64,000 nt of DNA from Wurfbainia villosa (taxonomy: Eukaryota > Streptophyta > Magnoliopsida > Zingiberales > Zingiberaceae): positions 24,793,928 through 24,857,927 of the forward strand of contig CM045989.1 in the NCBI GenBank assembly GCA_025175895.1, in the 5' to 3' direction. The notes beneath the pieces were generated by a model. The model had not been told where the DNA came from. It saw nothing but the letters and a program-made list of their open reading frames with translations, and searched no databases. Each line of letters starts with the position of its first letter. Position 1 is the first letter of the stretch. The position numbers and the translations under genes were made by a program. This document shows positions 34,628 through 46,572 of the stretch, piece after piece.

Positions 34628-36452
34628 TGTTGTGATTTTCCGAGCCGCAAAAACCGCTTTTTGCGTTGCGGAAACCTCGGAAGCCCCCGGCCACGGATCC
34701 GTGCGAAGAAGTATTAAAACAAAACATGTATGTGCTTGTATAAAAACCCTAGATCTACCTTAGATCTAAGAGATAAGAACGTTACCCTCGATGCGATGCC
34801 CTTCGCAAATCCCGCTCGTCCAAAAGTCCGCCGGAACTCGAGAGTGTCAAGTGCACACTCCTCTATGGTATCCACACAAGCAATAGGTGGAAGAAAAACA
34901 CACTTGAGTGTGCTAGCACTCCTAGGGTGTCTCGGCAAGATGAGGAAGGAGAGGGAGAGAGCTTGAGAGGAAAAGTTCCAAGGTTGAAGATGAAGTCAAT
35001 TAGCCACAAAAAATCAATACTCCATCTAATGGAGTGGCCGGCCACTTCATGGAGGGGGTTTACATGCATGCATGTAACTCCCATGACCCTTGATCTCCCT
35101 CATGATGTGGCATCAATTGACAAAGTCAATGATGATGTGGAGCATCATCATTGGCCGCCCATGCCAAGTCATCACCATGACATGGCATTTGGTCAAGTCA
35201 AACTTGACCTTTCATCTTCCCTCTCAAGTCAAGTCAAACTTGACCTCTAATCTCCCATGGTTGATCAAATCTAACCACTTGACTCAAGTCAATTTAATTT
35301 AATGAATCTTTATTCATTAATTTAAATTGATTTAATGAATCAAATCTCAATTAGACTCATTCAACACTTGAATCAACTTGAGTCTAACTCAATTAGTCTA
35401 ATTTGGATTACTCTTAATCCAATTTGGTTCATCCCATGAACCTAATCCTCATGGTTCATCATATGAACCTAATCTCCATCTAATTGCTCTTATGTGTGTG
35501 ACCCTATAAGTTCTTGTAACGTTGGCAATGTCCCTAAACCGATTTAGGAACATAAGCAATGAGCGGTATCTAGCAACACATCATTGCTACCCAAGTTACA
35601 AGAATGTTGAGCTCCAACATCACCTTTGTGACTACTAATTGTGACTCTCACAATATGTGACAATGTCCCTCTATCCTTGACATCTAGATTGACCAATCGA
35701 GGCATAGACCGTGTCATCCTCGGTACAATCTAAATCTTGAACTCAAGTAGACTCACTCTAATCAAATGAGCTCAATATCTCATATTGACTCATTTGGGCA
35801 TGGCCATGCACTTCGTGGTCTCACTCTATCAAGAATATCGATGTCACTGGCCATATAGGAGGGATAGATCCCATCTACATCACTCACATCCCTCCGCATA
35901 ATTCGTTACATACCCAGTAATCGCCTTTATAGTCCACCCATTTACGGGTGACGTTTGACGAAGCCAAAGTATGCAATTCATTATGTAGGGAACCATGGTG
36001 ACTTCAGGTCTAAGGACTAATAGTCATACTAATAGCCACATGAGAAAGTATATGACACTCATATAACGATCCATGATACTTTCTCATGGCGGGTCATTCA
36101 GTATACATTCTCCAATGCATACCCATGTGTCAACTTGATATCTCATATCCATGACTTGTGAGATCAAGTCATCTTGTTGACCTACATGCTAGTCTCTACG
36201 CATTAACATTGTCCCTGAATGTTAATACTCGACTAGGAATGATTAAGAGTAGTGTTCTCTATATCATCTCATTATCGATTCAACCAATCGATTGATATAG
36301 ATAAGAACCTACTACTCAAGGATATTATTATATTTAGTTATTTGGCACCAATACAAGTAAATATAATAACCATGCCTTAATAAATAGGAATATGATACAA
36401 TAAAGTCCATACAACAATCATCATATGATTGGCTCTAGGGCTTTCACTAACA
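34628..36452 (-). repeat. B 3' LTR (1825 bp)
   Basis: In window orientation it runs from TGTTGTGATTTTCCG to CTTTCACTAACA. It matches 41886-43697 almost throughout; differences are concentrated in a few CG- and CWG-containing spots (for example 35840 and 35915). Confidence 0.9.
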
Positions 36453-36467
36453 ATCTCCCACTAGCAC
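36453..36467 (-). promoter_or_regulatory. B polypurine tract
   Basis: The minus strand reads AGTGGGAGAT directly before the 3' LTR, the place and composition of a plus-strand primer. Confidence 0.7.
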
Positions 36468-37062
36468 TAGTGCCAATCACCGTAGTATCTAATACCCAAT
36501 GACCTAGTGTGACCATCATGCTTTTTACGTACAAAGCCTTGGTCAAGGATCTGCGATGTTAGCCTCGTGAGTACTGCAAATCTTCACATCTCCTCTATCG
36601 ATGATCTCTCGAATGAGATGGAAGCGCCGTAGTATGTGTTTGGTCATTGGTGTGCGAGGTTCCTAGCTCAGGCAATCGCTCCATTGTTGTCACAATAGAG
36701 CTCTATAGGATCTGCAATGCTAGGAACCACCCCAAGCTCAGTAATGAACTTGCGGATCCAAACTGCCTTCTTTCTTTGCCTCGGATGCGACAATATACTC
36801 GACCTCTGTTGTAGAATCGAATCGTGTCCGCTTGAACTCTTCGACTCACAGCGCCACCATTCAAGCAAAACCACGAACCACATTGCGATCTGTAATCATC
36901 TCGGGCTTTGGAAGCCGGCATCGCTGTAACCCTTTACAGCTAGCTCCTCATCGCCTCCAAATATCAAGAAATATTCTTTAGTCCTTCTCAAGTACTTAAG
37001 AATATTCTTGACTGCTATCCAGTGACGCTCACCTGGATCTGACTGGTATCTACTCGTCATGC
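36468..37062 (-). pseudogene. pol: B RNase H remnant
   Basis: The minus strand retains KKAVWIRKFITELG and ELYCDNNGAIA, which belong to copia RNase H, and before them traces of SRYQSDPGE-like sequence. Frameshifts at about 37065 and 36880 and further indels prevent one open frame. The end of the domain near 36600 reads toward HIIRE-like text and is poorly preserved. Confidence 0.75.
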
Positions 37063-38070
37063 TCAAAGCATACGAGACATCGTGACAGTATTACACAGCA
37101 TGGCGTACATGATAGATCCTATAGCAGATGCGTAAGGGATCTTATCCATGCGGTCTCTCTCCTCTCTAGAAGAGGGACTTTGAGTCTTCGAAAGACTCAC
37201 ACCATGTGACATCGGCAGAAGTCCTTTCTTGGAATTCTGCATGGCAAACCGAAGTAATACCGTGTCAATGTATGTACTCTGACTTAGGCCAAGCAATCTC
37301 TTAGATCTATCTCTATAGATCTTGATGCCTAGAATACAGGCTGCTTCACCTAAGTCCTTCATTGAGAAGCACGTCCCCAGCCAAGTCTTCACAGACTGTA
37401 GCGAAGGGATGTCATTCCCAATGAGTAGTATGTCATCCACATATAGTACAAGGAACACAACTGTGTTCCCATTAACCCTCTTGTAGACACAAGGTTCATC
37501 TTCATTCTTGATGAAACCAAACTGTTTGATCGCATCATCGAATCGAAGATTCCAGCTCCGAGAAGCTTGCTTTAGCCCATAAATGGACCTTTGCAGCTTG
37601 CATACCTTCCCAGTATGCTGTGGATCTACAAAACCCTCAGGTTGTGTCATGTACACATCCTCGAGTAAGTTTCCATTCAGAAACGCGGTTTTGACATCCA
37701 TCTGCCAGATCTCATAATCGTGGTATGCTGCAATAGCAAGCAAGATCCGAATGGACTTAAACATCGCCACTGGAGAAAAGGTTTCATCATAGTCAATACC
37801 ATGAATTTGCTTGAAACCTTTAGCCACCAATCGGCCCTTATAGGTATGTGTAAGTCCATCCATGTCAGTCTTTCTCCTAAAGACCCACTTACACCCAATG
37901 GGTTTGACCCCTTCAGGTGGATCAACCAAAGTCCATACTTGGTTAGTGTACATGGATTCCATCTCGGATCTCATGGCGTCTAGCCATTTCTCAGAATCTG
38001 GGCTCATCACAGCTTCCTGATAGGAGGTAGGCTCATTCTCAATGAGCATAACGTCATCATGGTCAGACAA
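37063..38070 (-). CDS. pol: B reverse transcriptase domain, open frame (335 codons)
   Basis: This frame carries a full copia RT domain: NQVWTLVDPPEG and CKWVFRRK at its start, ARLV-equivalent GRLVAKGFKQ, the catalytic QMDVKTAFLNG, YGLKQASRSW, and YVDDILL at about residues 218-224, followed by LGIKIYRDRSKRLLGLSQ and IPYASAIGSIMYAM. It is part of a polyprotein, not a free-standing gene; the start Met is an internal codon. The frame ends in a frameshift right after AMLC. Since integrase upstream and RNase H downstream are broken, it is unlikely to yield a working polyprotein. Confidence 0.85.
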   Translation of the reverse strand: MSDHDDVMLIENEPTSYQEAVMSPDSEKWLDAMRSEMESMYTNQVWTLVDPPEGVKPIGCKWVFRRKTDMDGLTHTYKGRLVAKGFKQIHGIDYDETFSPVAMFKSIRILLAIAAYHDYEIWQMDVKTAFLNGNLLEDVYMTQPEGFVDPQHTGKVCKLQRSIYGLKQASRSWNLRFDDAIKQFGFIKNEDEPCVYKRVNGNTVVFLVLYVDDILLIGNDIPSLQSVKTWLGTCFSMKDLGEAACILGIKIYRDRSKRLLGLSQSTYIDTVLLRFAMQNSKKGLLPMSHGVSLSKTQSPSSREERDRMDKIPYASAIGSIMYAMLCNTVTMSRML

Positions 38071-38086
38071 GAGAAATGAGTATCTC

Positions 38087-39429
38087 TCAGCCGTGACGCA
38101 CCCTATCGGACCGAAGAGGTAGGTTTACTTCAATGTGGTTGTTCCACAACTCTTTGTGCAACAACCTCATCACCCACAACACTTTGTGGTTCTGCTCAAC
38201 CTCCATCAAGGCCTCGCTATGGTCCTTATCTTGAATTTCTTGAAGATCGAATGTACTCCCTATATTTTTTCTATAAAAAAAATCAATTTCTAGAAAAACC
38301 CAATTATTTGCCACAAACACTTTGTGCTGACTGGGAATGTAGAAGTAATATCCCTTTGTATCCTTGGGATATCCAACAAAATAGCACCTATCGGATTTGG
38401 GTCCCAGTTTGTCTGAGACTTGACGTCGAACGTAAGCCTCACAACCCCAAATCCTCATAAAAGACATCTTGGGATTTCTTCCTGTCCATATCGTATATGG
38501 TGTCTTTACCACAACCTTGGATGGTACACGGTTAAGGGTAAAGGTCATGTGTCGTGAGCATATCCCCAAAAGGATATAGGAAGATCTGTGACTCATCATA
38601 GATCGTACCATATCCAATAGTACGATTCCTCCTTTGGATACACCATTCCACTGTGGTGTTCAGGAGGAGTGAGGATAGAATCCCACACTCGATTAGATAG
38701 TCATGAAACTCATGGCTAAGGTATTCACCACCTCGATCCGATCAAGTATCTTAATACTCTGCTGTCGGGTTTTGTACTTCATTCTTGAATTCTTTGAACT
38801 TTTCAAAGGATTGATTTATGTGTCATAAGATACACATAACCATATCTGAAGTCATCGATAAATGTAATGAAGTACACAGAACCACCTCTAGCAGCAACAT
38901 TGAAAGGACCACATACATCACTATGTATAAGTCCTAACAAATCTGTTGCTCTTTCGCTATGTCCACTAAAGGGAGTCTTGGTCATCTTGCCTAAAGGGCA
39001 AGACTCGCATGTCTCATATGATTCAAAATCAAATGAGTCTAGCACCCATCCTTATGGAGCCGAGAGATAAGCGACTCTCATTTATGTGACCTAAGCGACA
39101 ATGCCAGAGATAGGTTTGGTTCAACTCATTTGATTTGAACCTCTTTGTACTTATGTTATAGATAGGGCTCTCTAAGTCTAGAAAGTAGAGTCCGTTCATT
39201 AGAGGTGCACTACAATAGAACATATCATTTAAATAAACTGAACAACATTTGTTTTTTATTATAAATGAAAACCCTTTCTTGTCCAAACAAGAAACTGAAA
39301 TGATGTTCTTAGTTAAAGCAGGCACATAACAACATTCTTCTAATTCTAGTACAAGCCCAGAGGGCAGAGATAGATCATAAGTTCCTCAAAGAATGGAACC
39401 CTTGCTCCATTGACTACTCGTAGGTCCAC
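38087..39429 (-). pseudogene. pol: B integrase
   Basis: Pieces in three frames: 39325-39029 has the pre-integrase finger WHCRLGH; 39045-38803 has CESC, the first catalytic Asp in IHSDVCGP and FITFIDDFR; about 38760-38620 keeps SDRGGEYLS but with a stop just before it and a ruined Glu block; 38617-38087 carries the C-terminal domain (MRIWGCEAYV, YFVGYPKDTKGYYFY). At least three frameshifts separate these. Identity is certain, function is lost. Confidence 0.85.
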
Positions 39430-40383
39430 CTAGCACTTTGTCAATGCCTTGCTATTTCTCAGACCATGCACATTGGTACAAATGTGAGATGCACATCCGG
39501 TATCTAATACCCATGATGAAGAAATAGATAGATTGACTTCTATAACATTTATACCTGAAGTAGAAGTCTCACTTCTCTTCTTCTTAAGATTTTCCAGGTA
39601 TGCCTTGCAGTTACGCTTCCAGTGTCCTGCTTCCTTGCAGAAGAAGCAAGCCCCTTCCTTGGCTACCCCTCCTTTGGGTTTAAGTTCTTTGCCTTTGCCC
39701 TTGGCTTGGGACTTTCCCTTACCTTTAGGCTTGCCCTTGCCTTTCTTTTTATGCACCATCAAAATGGTGTCAGATTTACCCTTCTTAAGGTTAAGCTCTG
39801 CAGTTCTCAACATGATGAGAATTTCAGGCAATGGCTTATCAATTTAATTCATGTTATAATTAATGAAAAATTGATCTAAGGCTTTTGGAAAAGATTGCAA
39901 GATTAGGTCAGTGGCCAGCTCTTGGCCAAGTGAGAATCCCAGCCTTTGTTGGTTTTCTACGTACCCAATCATCTTGAGTACATATGTACCTACGGGAGTC
40001 CCTTCTTGCATTTTGGACCCAAATAATGCCTTAGAGACTTCATATCTCTCATGCCTAGCTTGTCCTTGATATAGATGACGAAGATGTCCAACCATATCAT
40101 AAGCATTCATGAACTCGTGTTGCTTCTGAAGCTCAGAGTTTATGGTCGCGAGCATTAGACATGACACATCTAATGCATCATCTTGATGCTTCTTGTAAGC
40201 ATCTTTGTCAGCTCGCGAGGCATTGGCGGAGGTGCCTCCTAATGGGCTGCTCCAGACGTCTGACTTCCTTTCTTGGGTGAGAACAATTCTCAGGTTCCTG
40301 TACCAGTCCAGGAAATTTGCTCCATTGAGCTTGTCCTTCTCAAGGACAGATCGCAGAGAGAGAGTGTTCGTGTTTGTTGACAT
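39430..40383 (-). pseudogene. gag: B gag and protease, one in-frame stop
   Basis: The ATG at 40383-40381 starts MSTNTNTLSLRSVLEKDKL, followed by the copia capsid blocks FLDWYRNLRIVL and ALFGSKMQEGTPVG, a Lys/Gly-rich basic stretch, the knuckle CFFCKEAGHWKRNC, and the protease start WVLDTGCASHICTN. One in-frame TAA (39844-39846) interrupts the capsid, and the frame ends soon after HGLRNSKAL. Apart from the stop the domain order is complete, and the zinc knuckle and protease triad are intact. It is the best preserved gag of the Angela-like copies here. Confidence 0.88.
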
Positions 40384-41885
40384 AGTAATCTACAACATAC
40401 AATGCAGAGGATTAATATCATATTCCTTTTATCATTTAATTAGGCCTTTAATCAAATGATGCTCCCACTAAATTATAGGAATTTTGTAGAATCGAGTTAT
40501 GGATGTGGTCAAACCACTTTTACTAGATTCATACAAACTAGCTATAATTCTTGCGGGACAAGATCCACATCATACTAAGCCTTGAGTTAGCTTTGGCTAA
40601 ATCGTCCAAGATTTAGTGTAAATGCGATCTTAACCTATCTTTCCAACGATTGGAATATGCCTATAGTTCTACTCGATCCAATTGAGTTAACTAGTTTTGC
40701 TCAATCTAATTGAGCTTACTCTAACCCGAGTCGTGATAGGCGGGACCAAGATTGTCCCTCCGCACCTACCAAGATAATATGCGTTGCTCGCTTTGGCGAT
40801 TCAACAACAACAAATGATCAAGGTAGTGATGGGTATCAAGGCTCGGTAGGCATTTTCGAGTTGATTCGATTATGATCTAATCTAATCGTAATGTGTATCT
40901 TATACGCATTTAGGCCTTTATTATCCTATATTAGCATGCATCATATACATACATTAATTATTCTAGCATGCATCATATACATACAAGAAAATTAACCTAG
41001 CATGCATCATATACATACAAACATGTTTCTACTAGCATGCATCACATACATACAAGCAAAATCAATTAAATATACATATATATATATCAACATATATATA
41101 TATATATCATTAAATGTGATATAGTCATGGCCCTACTACGATCTTCTTAAGCCAATGAGAAGATCGGACGGTCAACCTAAGGCTAGCGGCTTCTCCAAGC
41201 GCTTCCTTTGACCGCCATGTGTCGTCGTCACCCTTCTCGTAAGCTCGTCTTCAAGTGGACTTTCCACCGCTCCATTTTTGTACAGTACAAATACGAAACT
41301 CGAGTTACATTCGAGTCTAAAACTATTTACAACTAGAATATTAAAAGGCAGGTCGCAAACACTTTACAACACGCACAACCACAAAACGGCACGCAGGCCG
41401 TATTATGAATTACAACACACTTAATCCAATCCAATTGGGTTATTGGGCCATGACAATCACAGAATTATACATAATTCTAAATTATGTATTTTTACAGAAA
41501 TTTCTATAATTTTTCCTAATTTATTTCGAATTTATGAGTCAACTAAGCGGTTCCGAGCGATCGCGGGACATGGCCCCTTCGAGGATAGGGGCAGTGCCCT
41601 ACTCGCAAAAAATAAACTTCGAGTGTCCCTACAATGATCTTACAGCGACTTAAGTCGCTGTCCCAAAAACCTAAAGCGAGAACTCGCCGATTCGGAGAGT
41701 TTTTCTCGACGGTTGAAGCCTACGAGTGTCCCAACACTCGTTGCTTCGACTCTACGAGAAAAATACCCAAAAATTCTATAAAATAAGAAAATTTACAGAA
41801 ACATATAAATATGTAATTTTTATATCTAATATAAAAACTACAAAAACGAAACACATACATGCTTCGCACGTGGCTCGATACCCTT
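40384..41885 (-). promoter_or_regulatory. B leader: primer site and four repeated GCATGC motifs
   Basis: Next to the 5' LTR the minus strand reads AAGGGTATCGAGCCA (41871-41885), a degraded form of the Met-tRNA site. Closer to gag, TAGCATGCATCATATACATAC or a one-base variant recurs at 40932, 40964, 40998 and 41033, spaced 32-35 bp. Short AT-dinucleotide runs follow at about 41075-41108. No coding frame is seen. It has no hairpin array like that of C. Confidence 0.7.
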
Positions 41886-43697
41886 TGTTGGGATTTTCCG
41901 AGCCGCAAAACCGCTTTGCGTATGCGGAAACCTCGAAGCCCGCCACGGATCCGCGAAGAAGTATTAAAACAAAACATGTATGTGCTTGTATAAAAACCCT
42001 AGATCTACCTTAGATCTAAGAGATAAAAACGTTACCCTCGATGCGATGCCCTTCGCAAATCCGCTCGTCAAAGTCCGCCGGAACTCGAGAGTGTCAAGTG
42101 CACACTCCTCTATGGTATCCACACAAGCAATAGGTGGAAGAAAAACACACTTGAGTGTGCTAGCACTCCTAGGGTGTCTCGGCAAGATGAGGAAGGAGAG
42201 GGAGAGAGCTTGAGAGGAAAAGTTCCAAGGTTGAAGATGAAGTCAATTAGCCACCAAAAATCAATACTCCATCTAATGGAGTGGCCGGCCACTTCATGGA
42301 GGGGGGTTACATGCATGCATGTCACTCCCATGTCCCTTGATCTCCTCATGATGTGGCATCAATTGACAAAGTCAATGATGATGTGGAGCATCATCATTGG
42401 CCGCCATGCCAAGTCATCCATGACATGGCATTTGGTCAAGTCAAACTTGACCTTTCATCTTCCCTCTCAAGTCAAGTCAAACTTGACCTCTAATCTCCCA
42501 TGGTTGATCAAATCTAACCACTTGACTCAAGTCAATTTAATTTAATGAATCTTTATTCATTAATTTAAATTGATTTGATGAATCAAATCTCAATTAGACT
42601 CATTCAACACTTGAATCAACTTGAGTCTAACTCAATTAGTCTAATTTGGATTACTCTTAATCCAATTTGGTTCATCCCATGAACCTAATCCTCATGGTTC
42701 ATCATATGAACCTAATCTCCATCTAATTGCTCTTATGTGTGTGACCCTCTAGGTTCTTGTAACGTTGGCAATGTCCCTAAACCGATTTAGGAACATAAGC
42801 AATGAGCGGTATCTAGCAACACATCATTGCTACCCAAGTTACAAGAATGTTGAGCTCCAACATCACCTTTGTGACTACTAATTGTGACTCTCACAATATG
42901 TGACAATGTCCTCTATCCTTGACATCTAGATTGACCAATCGAGGCATAGACCGTGTCATCCTCGGTACAATCTAAATCTTGAACTCCAAGTAGACTCACT
43001 CTAATCAAATGAGCTCAATATCTCATATTGACTCATTTGGGCATGGCCATGCACTTCGTGGTCTCACTCTATCAAGAATATCGATGTCACCCCGTCATAT
43101 AGGAGGGATAGATCCCATCTACATCACTCACATCCCTCCGCATAATTTGTTACATACCCGAATGTCGCCTTTATAGTCCACCCATTTACGGGTGACGTTT
43201 GACGAAGCCAAAGTATGCAATTCATTATGTAGGGAACCATGGTGACTTCAGGTCTAAGGACTAATAGTCATACTAATAGCCACATGAGAAAGTATATGAC
43301 ACTCATATAACGATCCATGATACTTTCTCATGGCGGGTCATTCAGTATACATTCTCCAATGCATACCCATGTGTCAACTTGATATCTCATATCCATGACT
43401 TGTGAGATCAAGTCATCTTGTTGACCTACATGCTAGTCTCTACGCATTAACATTGTCCCCGAATGTTAATACTCGACTAGGAATGATTAAGAGTAGTGTT
43501 CTCTATATCATCTCATTATCGATTCAACCAATCGATTGATATAGATAAGAACCTACTACTCAAGGACATTATTATATTTAGTTATTTGGCACCAATACAA
43601 GTAAATATAATAACCATGCCTTTTATAAATAGCAATATGATACAATAAAGTCCATACAACAATCATCATATGATTGGCTCTAGGGCTTTCACTAACA
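41886..43697 (-). repeat. B 5' LTR (1812 bp)
   Basis: It runs from TGTTGGGATTTTCCG to CTTTCACTAACA and ends at TCATC. The 13-bp length difference to the other LTR comes from several tiny gaps and not one event. Confidence 0.9.
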
Positions 43698-43702
43698 TCA
43701 TC

Positions 43703-43899
43703 AACGATCCAAACATGTGCTTCGCCGCTATCATCTTATCAGAGAGATCATCAGTAGGAACGAAATACAAATCGAGAAAATTCCCACTGAAAGGAACTTA
43801 GCGGATCCTTTGACTAAAGCATTACCTCAGTAAGTTTGAGGTCATGTTAGAGCTTATGGTATTGGATCTGTAGCGATTGGCATTAGGCCAAGTGGAGTC
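43703..43899 (+). pseudogene. pol: C2 RNase H C-terminus and polypurine tract
   Basis: After B the C2 pol frame resumes with the region that codes FAAIILS..EIISRNEIQIEKIPTERNLADPLTKALP in related copies; the small gaps at 43830 and 43865 shift the frame. The purine tract AAGTGGAG precedes the LTR. Confidence 0.8.
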
Positions 43900-46101
43900 T
43901 GTTAGTAATATATGAGAGATGTCCTAAGGCAATCGCCTTATGTATGAACCATTTATATGATAAATGAAGATTCACTATTTGAGTATACATGTTTTATGTA
44001 TTTGATTGGATCTTAAACTCATTTCTTGAATGTCACGATCGATTCACATGAGAGAATTTGTGATTGGATCACAACTAGTGAGTATCTCTACATGTGTAAT
44101 TGTGATGTATCGGAATTATCCTAGTCGATGAATTGATGGATTTGGACACCATCAATTACAGTTGAGATACAGTATACTCCTTGGTGTATCAAGCGGTGAT
44201 TCTCCTTTGGTGGAGACATAGTGATGTCGGAGTTAATCGTGGATGCTAGTTATGGTAACTAGTTCATTGGAGTGACCAGTAGTAAGACTTCATATGGTTC
44301 TCTGCATATATAGATATGTCGATGAAGTTCTTGTGGCTTAAGTGCGATGTTCCTTTGACTTGCGGTATTCAAGTCATCTTGATCATGGAGACTTATGCTT
44401 TGACATCTTAAGCAAACATCTCTAAGGAGATGTGGACGGAGATGATTGGGTATAAGTCGAAGTGATCGAAGGTGTTTGAATAGCCTATAAAGATTCACCA
44501 CTCCTTGCGAGGAGATGTATACCCATGGCCTCTCGTCGGATTGTTACTAAAGTCTTTGGCCAAAGCATTACATGTTTAGAGTAAAGTACTCTTCGATACA
44601 TGTGCAGTAACTAGAATCCGTAGGATGAGAAATGATACTTGGGCTAGGTGTGACGTAGTCAACCTAGTGGGGACTGACACTATAGACCATGTCCTGAACC
44701 AAGTGGGTATAAGATGAGTGAAGGGAATGGGGCACGATTCATTCGAGCTACTGAAGGGTTTCAGAAATAGTTCTGGATCAACCGTTGATCTTTTCGGTTA
44801 ATTGGGGATCATGATGTACAACTAGGTGCCACTCATGATCGTTCTATAATTAATGGTTAATTATAGACGGCCAACATAAACCGAGAACCTATTTGGTCAC
44901 ACGCTGAGTGTAATCCAAAGGATTTAAAACGAGCTTGAGAATGGGATTCTCAGACCGAGAGAAACTATGTTTGGTTGGACCAAACATAAAGCGAGCATGA
45001 AATTGTTTCAGTCGCAATGGAAGCGTGGATGGGCAGTGTCTTATGAAGACATAATGGATGGACCAAAATGGTTTGGTTCTAATCCAATGGATAAGAATAA
45101 ACCAAAGGGTTTGGTTTATTTTTAAACGAATGAACCAAAAGTTGGTTCGGTTCGTTTTAACTTTAAATAAACCATCATGGTTTGGTTTATTTTAACTTAT
45201 CTTAATGGAGCGGGTTAACGGGCTTTATGGATATGATCCATTAACCATTAAGAGAATTAGTTCTCTATAAAAGTGGGCTTAAGGGATTGTTAAACCCTAA
45301 TCATCCAAAACCCTAGCCTCTTAGAGTTGCCGCCCACCCCAATTGTTGGAGTTTCGGCGCCAACCCTAAAGCTGCCGCCGCCCAGCTTTGTGCCGCCGTC
45401 CAAGACCCTTGCTGGCGTCCAAGCTCCAGCCGGTGAACCTCCGGCGACCCTCCGGTGATCTCCTATAGGTTTGGCATCAAGGTGAGGCTTTTCTCTCCTT
45501 GTTTTGGCCGGCGCCTACTCCTCCACCAAGCTGTCTAGTTTTCTGGACAGCTTCTCCTCCTCTCGTCGGAGCGTCGTTTGGACGACGGTTAGTGCTCCGA
45601 CAGCGGCTAACTTACCGGGGATTTGATCTCCGGTAATCCTCTGAGGTGGAGGACGAAGGATTCGTCAAACGGTTGATGAACACCTCTCCGGAGAAGCGAG
45701 TTTTGAGAACTCGTTTTGGATCCGAATTTGGATTCGGATCGTGATCATCTCTCGATCACGTCGTCTTCAACACGAGGCTAGTAACCCGTACGAAGACGAA
45801 GCTCGTGACTTAGCGAAGTCATCCCGAGGAGCTCGGCGTAGATACGGATAGAGACGATTCTTACGAGGATCGTTCCGGTTGATGCCGTTCCCGCTACACG
45901 TCATACGGAAGGTATAACGTAGTTTAATTTCCTTTATTGCAAATTTTAATTTACGGTTATGTCTACACTTGTTGTAATAGCATGCGTGTGTTGTGTGTGT
46001 TGTAATAAATAGGAGTATTTATTATTTTTATTGCTTCCGCTGTGCTCATGTTTACGAAACATGATCGAACACACACACGCCGCGGTGCCGGAAACCCAAC
46101 A
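43900..46101 (+). repeat. C2 3' LTR (2202 bp)
   Basis: It starts TGTTAGTAATATATG (the 5' LTR has TGTTAGAAATATATG) and ends GGAAACCCAACA. Local lesions at 44025-44230 hit the same sites as in the 5' LTR but in different ways. The GC-rich 3' part resembles the C2 5' LTR more than C1. Confidence 0.88.
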
Positions 46102-46106
46102 TATCC

Positions 46107-46572
46107 CTCATGGAGTTCCCCACCGAAGCTCTCTTCCCTCGGCCTACGTCCCTCGGATGCGCCAAGCGCACGGCTTTGTAACGCCATCCTTCGTGTCTCA
46201 TGCCCTAGAAGTATGCTTCCCTTTGGCGCACTCCATTCGCTCCCGTCCGGCGGTCCCTCGGATGCACCAAGAGCACGGCTTCGCAATGCCATCCTTCACC
46301 GACTCAAGGACCCCGAGCCTAGTGAACTTACTAAGTCCTCAAGACTTTCCAAATGCACCAAGCGCACGGCTTCGCAATGCTTTGGATTTTCCATGCCAAG
46401 CACCAAGCGCACGGCTTCGTAATGCTCTGGACTTTCCCATGCCAACCCCATGTTGGACTTTCCCATGACAATCCCATGTCATGAGTTTTGTCTATCATCA
46501 AAATATCATCAGGGTACTGCTCGAGTCAAACTCGAGTCAACCTGGGACGATTGCACCAACAATCTCCCAACA
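46107..46572 (-). repeat. D2 3' LTR, right part
   Basis: It continues the D2 LTR after C2. It contains the 26-bp motif GCGCACGGCTTCG in reverse several times and ends CACCAACAATCTCCCAACA at 46572; the 12-base extension after CACCAACA is shared with the other D2 LTR and absent from D1. Confidence 0.85.

Larger units (their letters stand above)
34628..43697 (-). mobile_element. B: Angela-like Ty1-copia retrotransposon (9070 bp), innermost
   Basis: B has LTRs at 34628-36452 and 41886-43697 and is flanked by TCATC (34623-34627 and 43698-43702). Removing it restores the C-family RNase H reading AAGGTCTCATCAACGATCC seen in C3. Gene order on the minus strand is gag, protease, integrase, RT, RNase H. 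The LTR text (stretches on tRNA-primed leader side, long ~1.8 kb length) and Gag start resemble the Angela/BARE lineage. It is the youngest insertion of the deepest stack. RT is intact as a frame; the other domains are broken. Confidence 0.9.
27522..46101 (+). mobile_element. C2: Angela-like copia retrotransposon, split by B
   Basis: C2 is flanked by TATCC (27517-27521 and 46102-46106). Its LTRs are 27522-29700 and 43900-46101; without B it is about 9.5 kb. Unlike C1 and C3 it keeps the full gag capsid region and an intact zinc knuckle and protease triad, so it represents a more complete subfamily, though many small indels break the frames. Confidence 0.9.
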
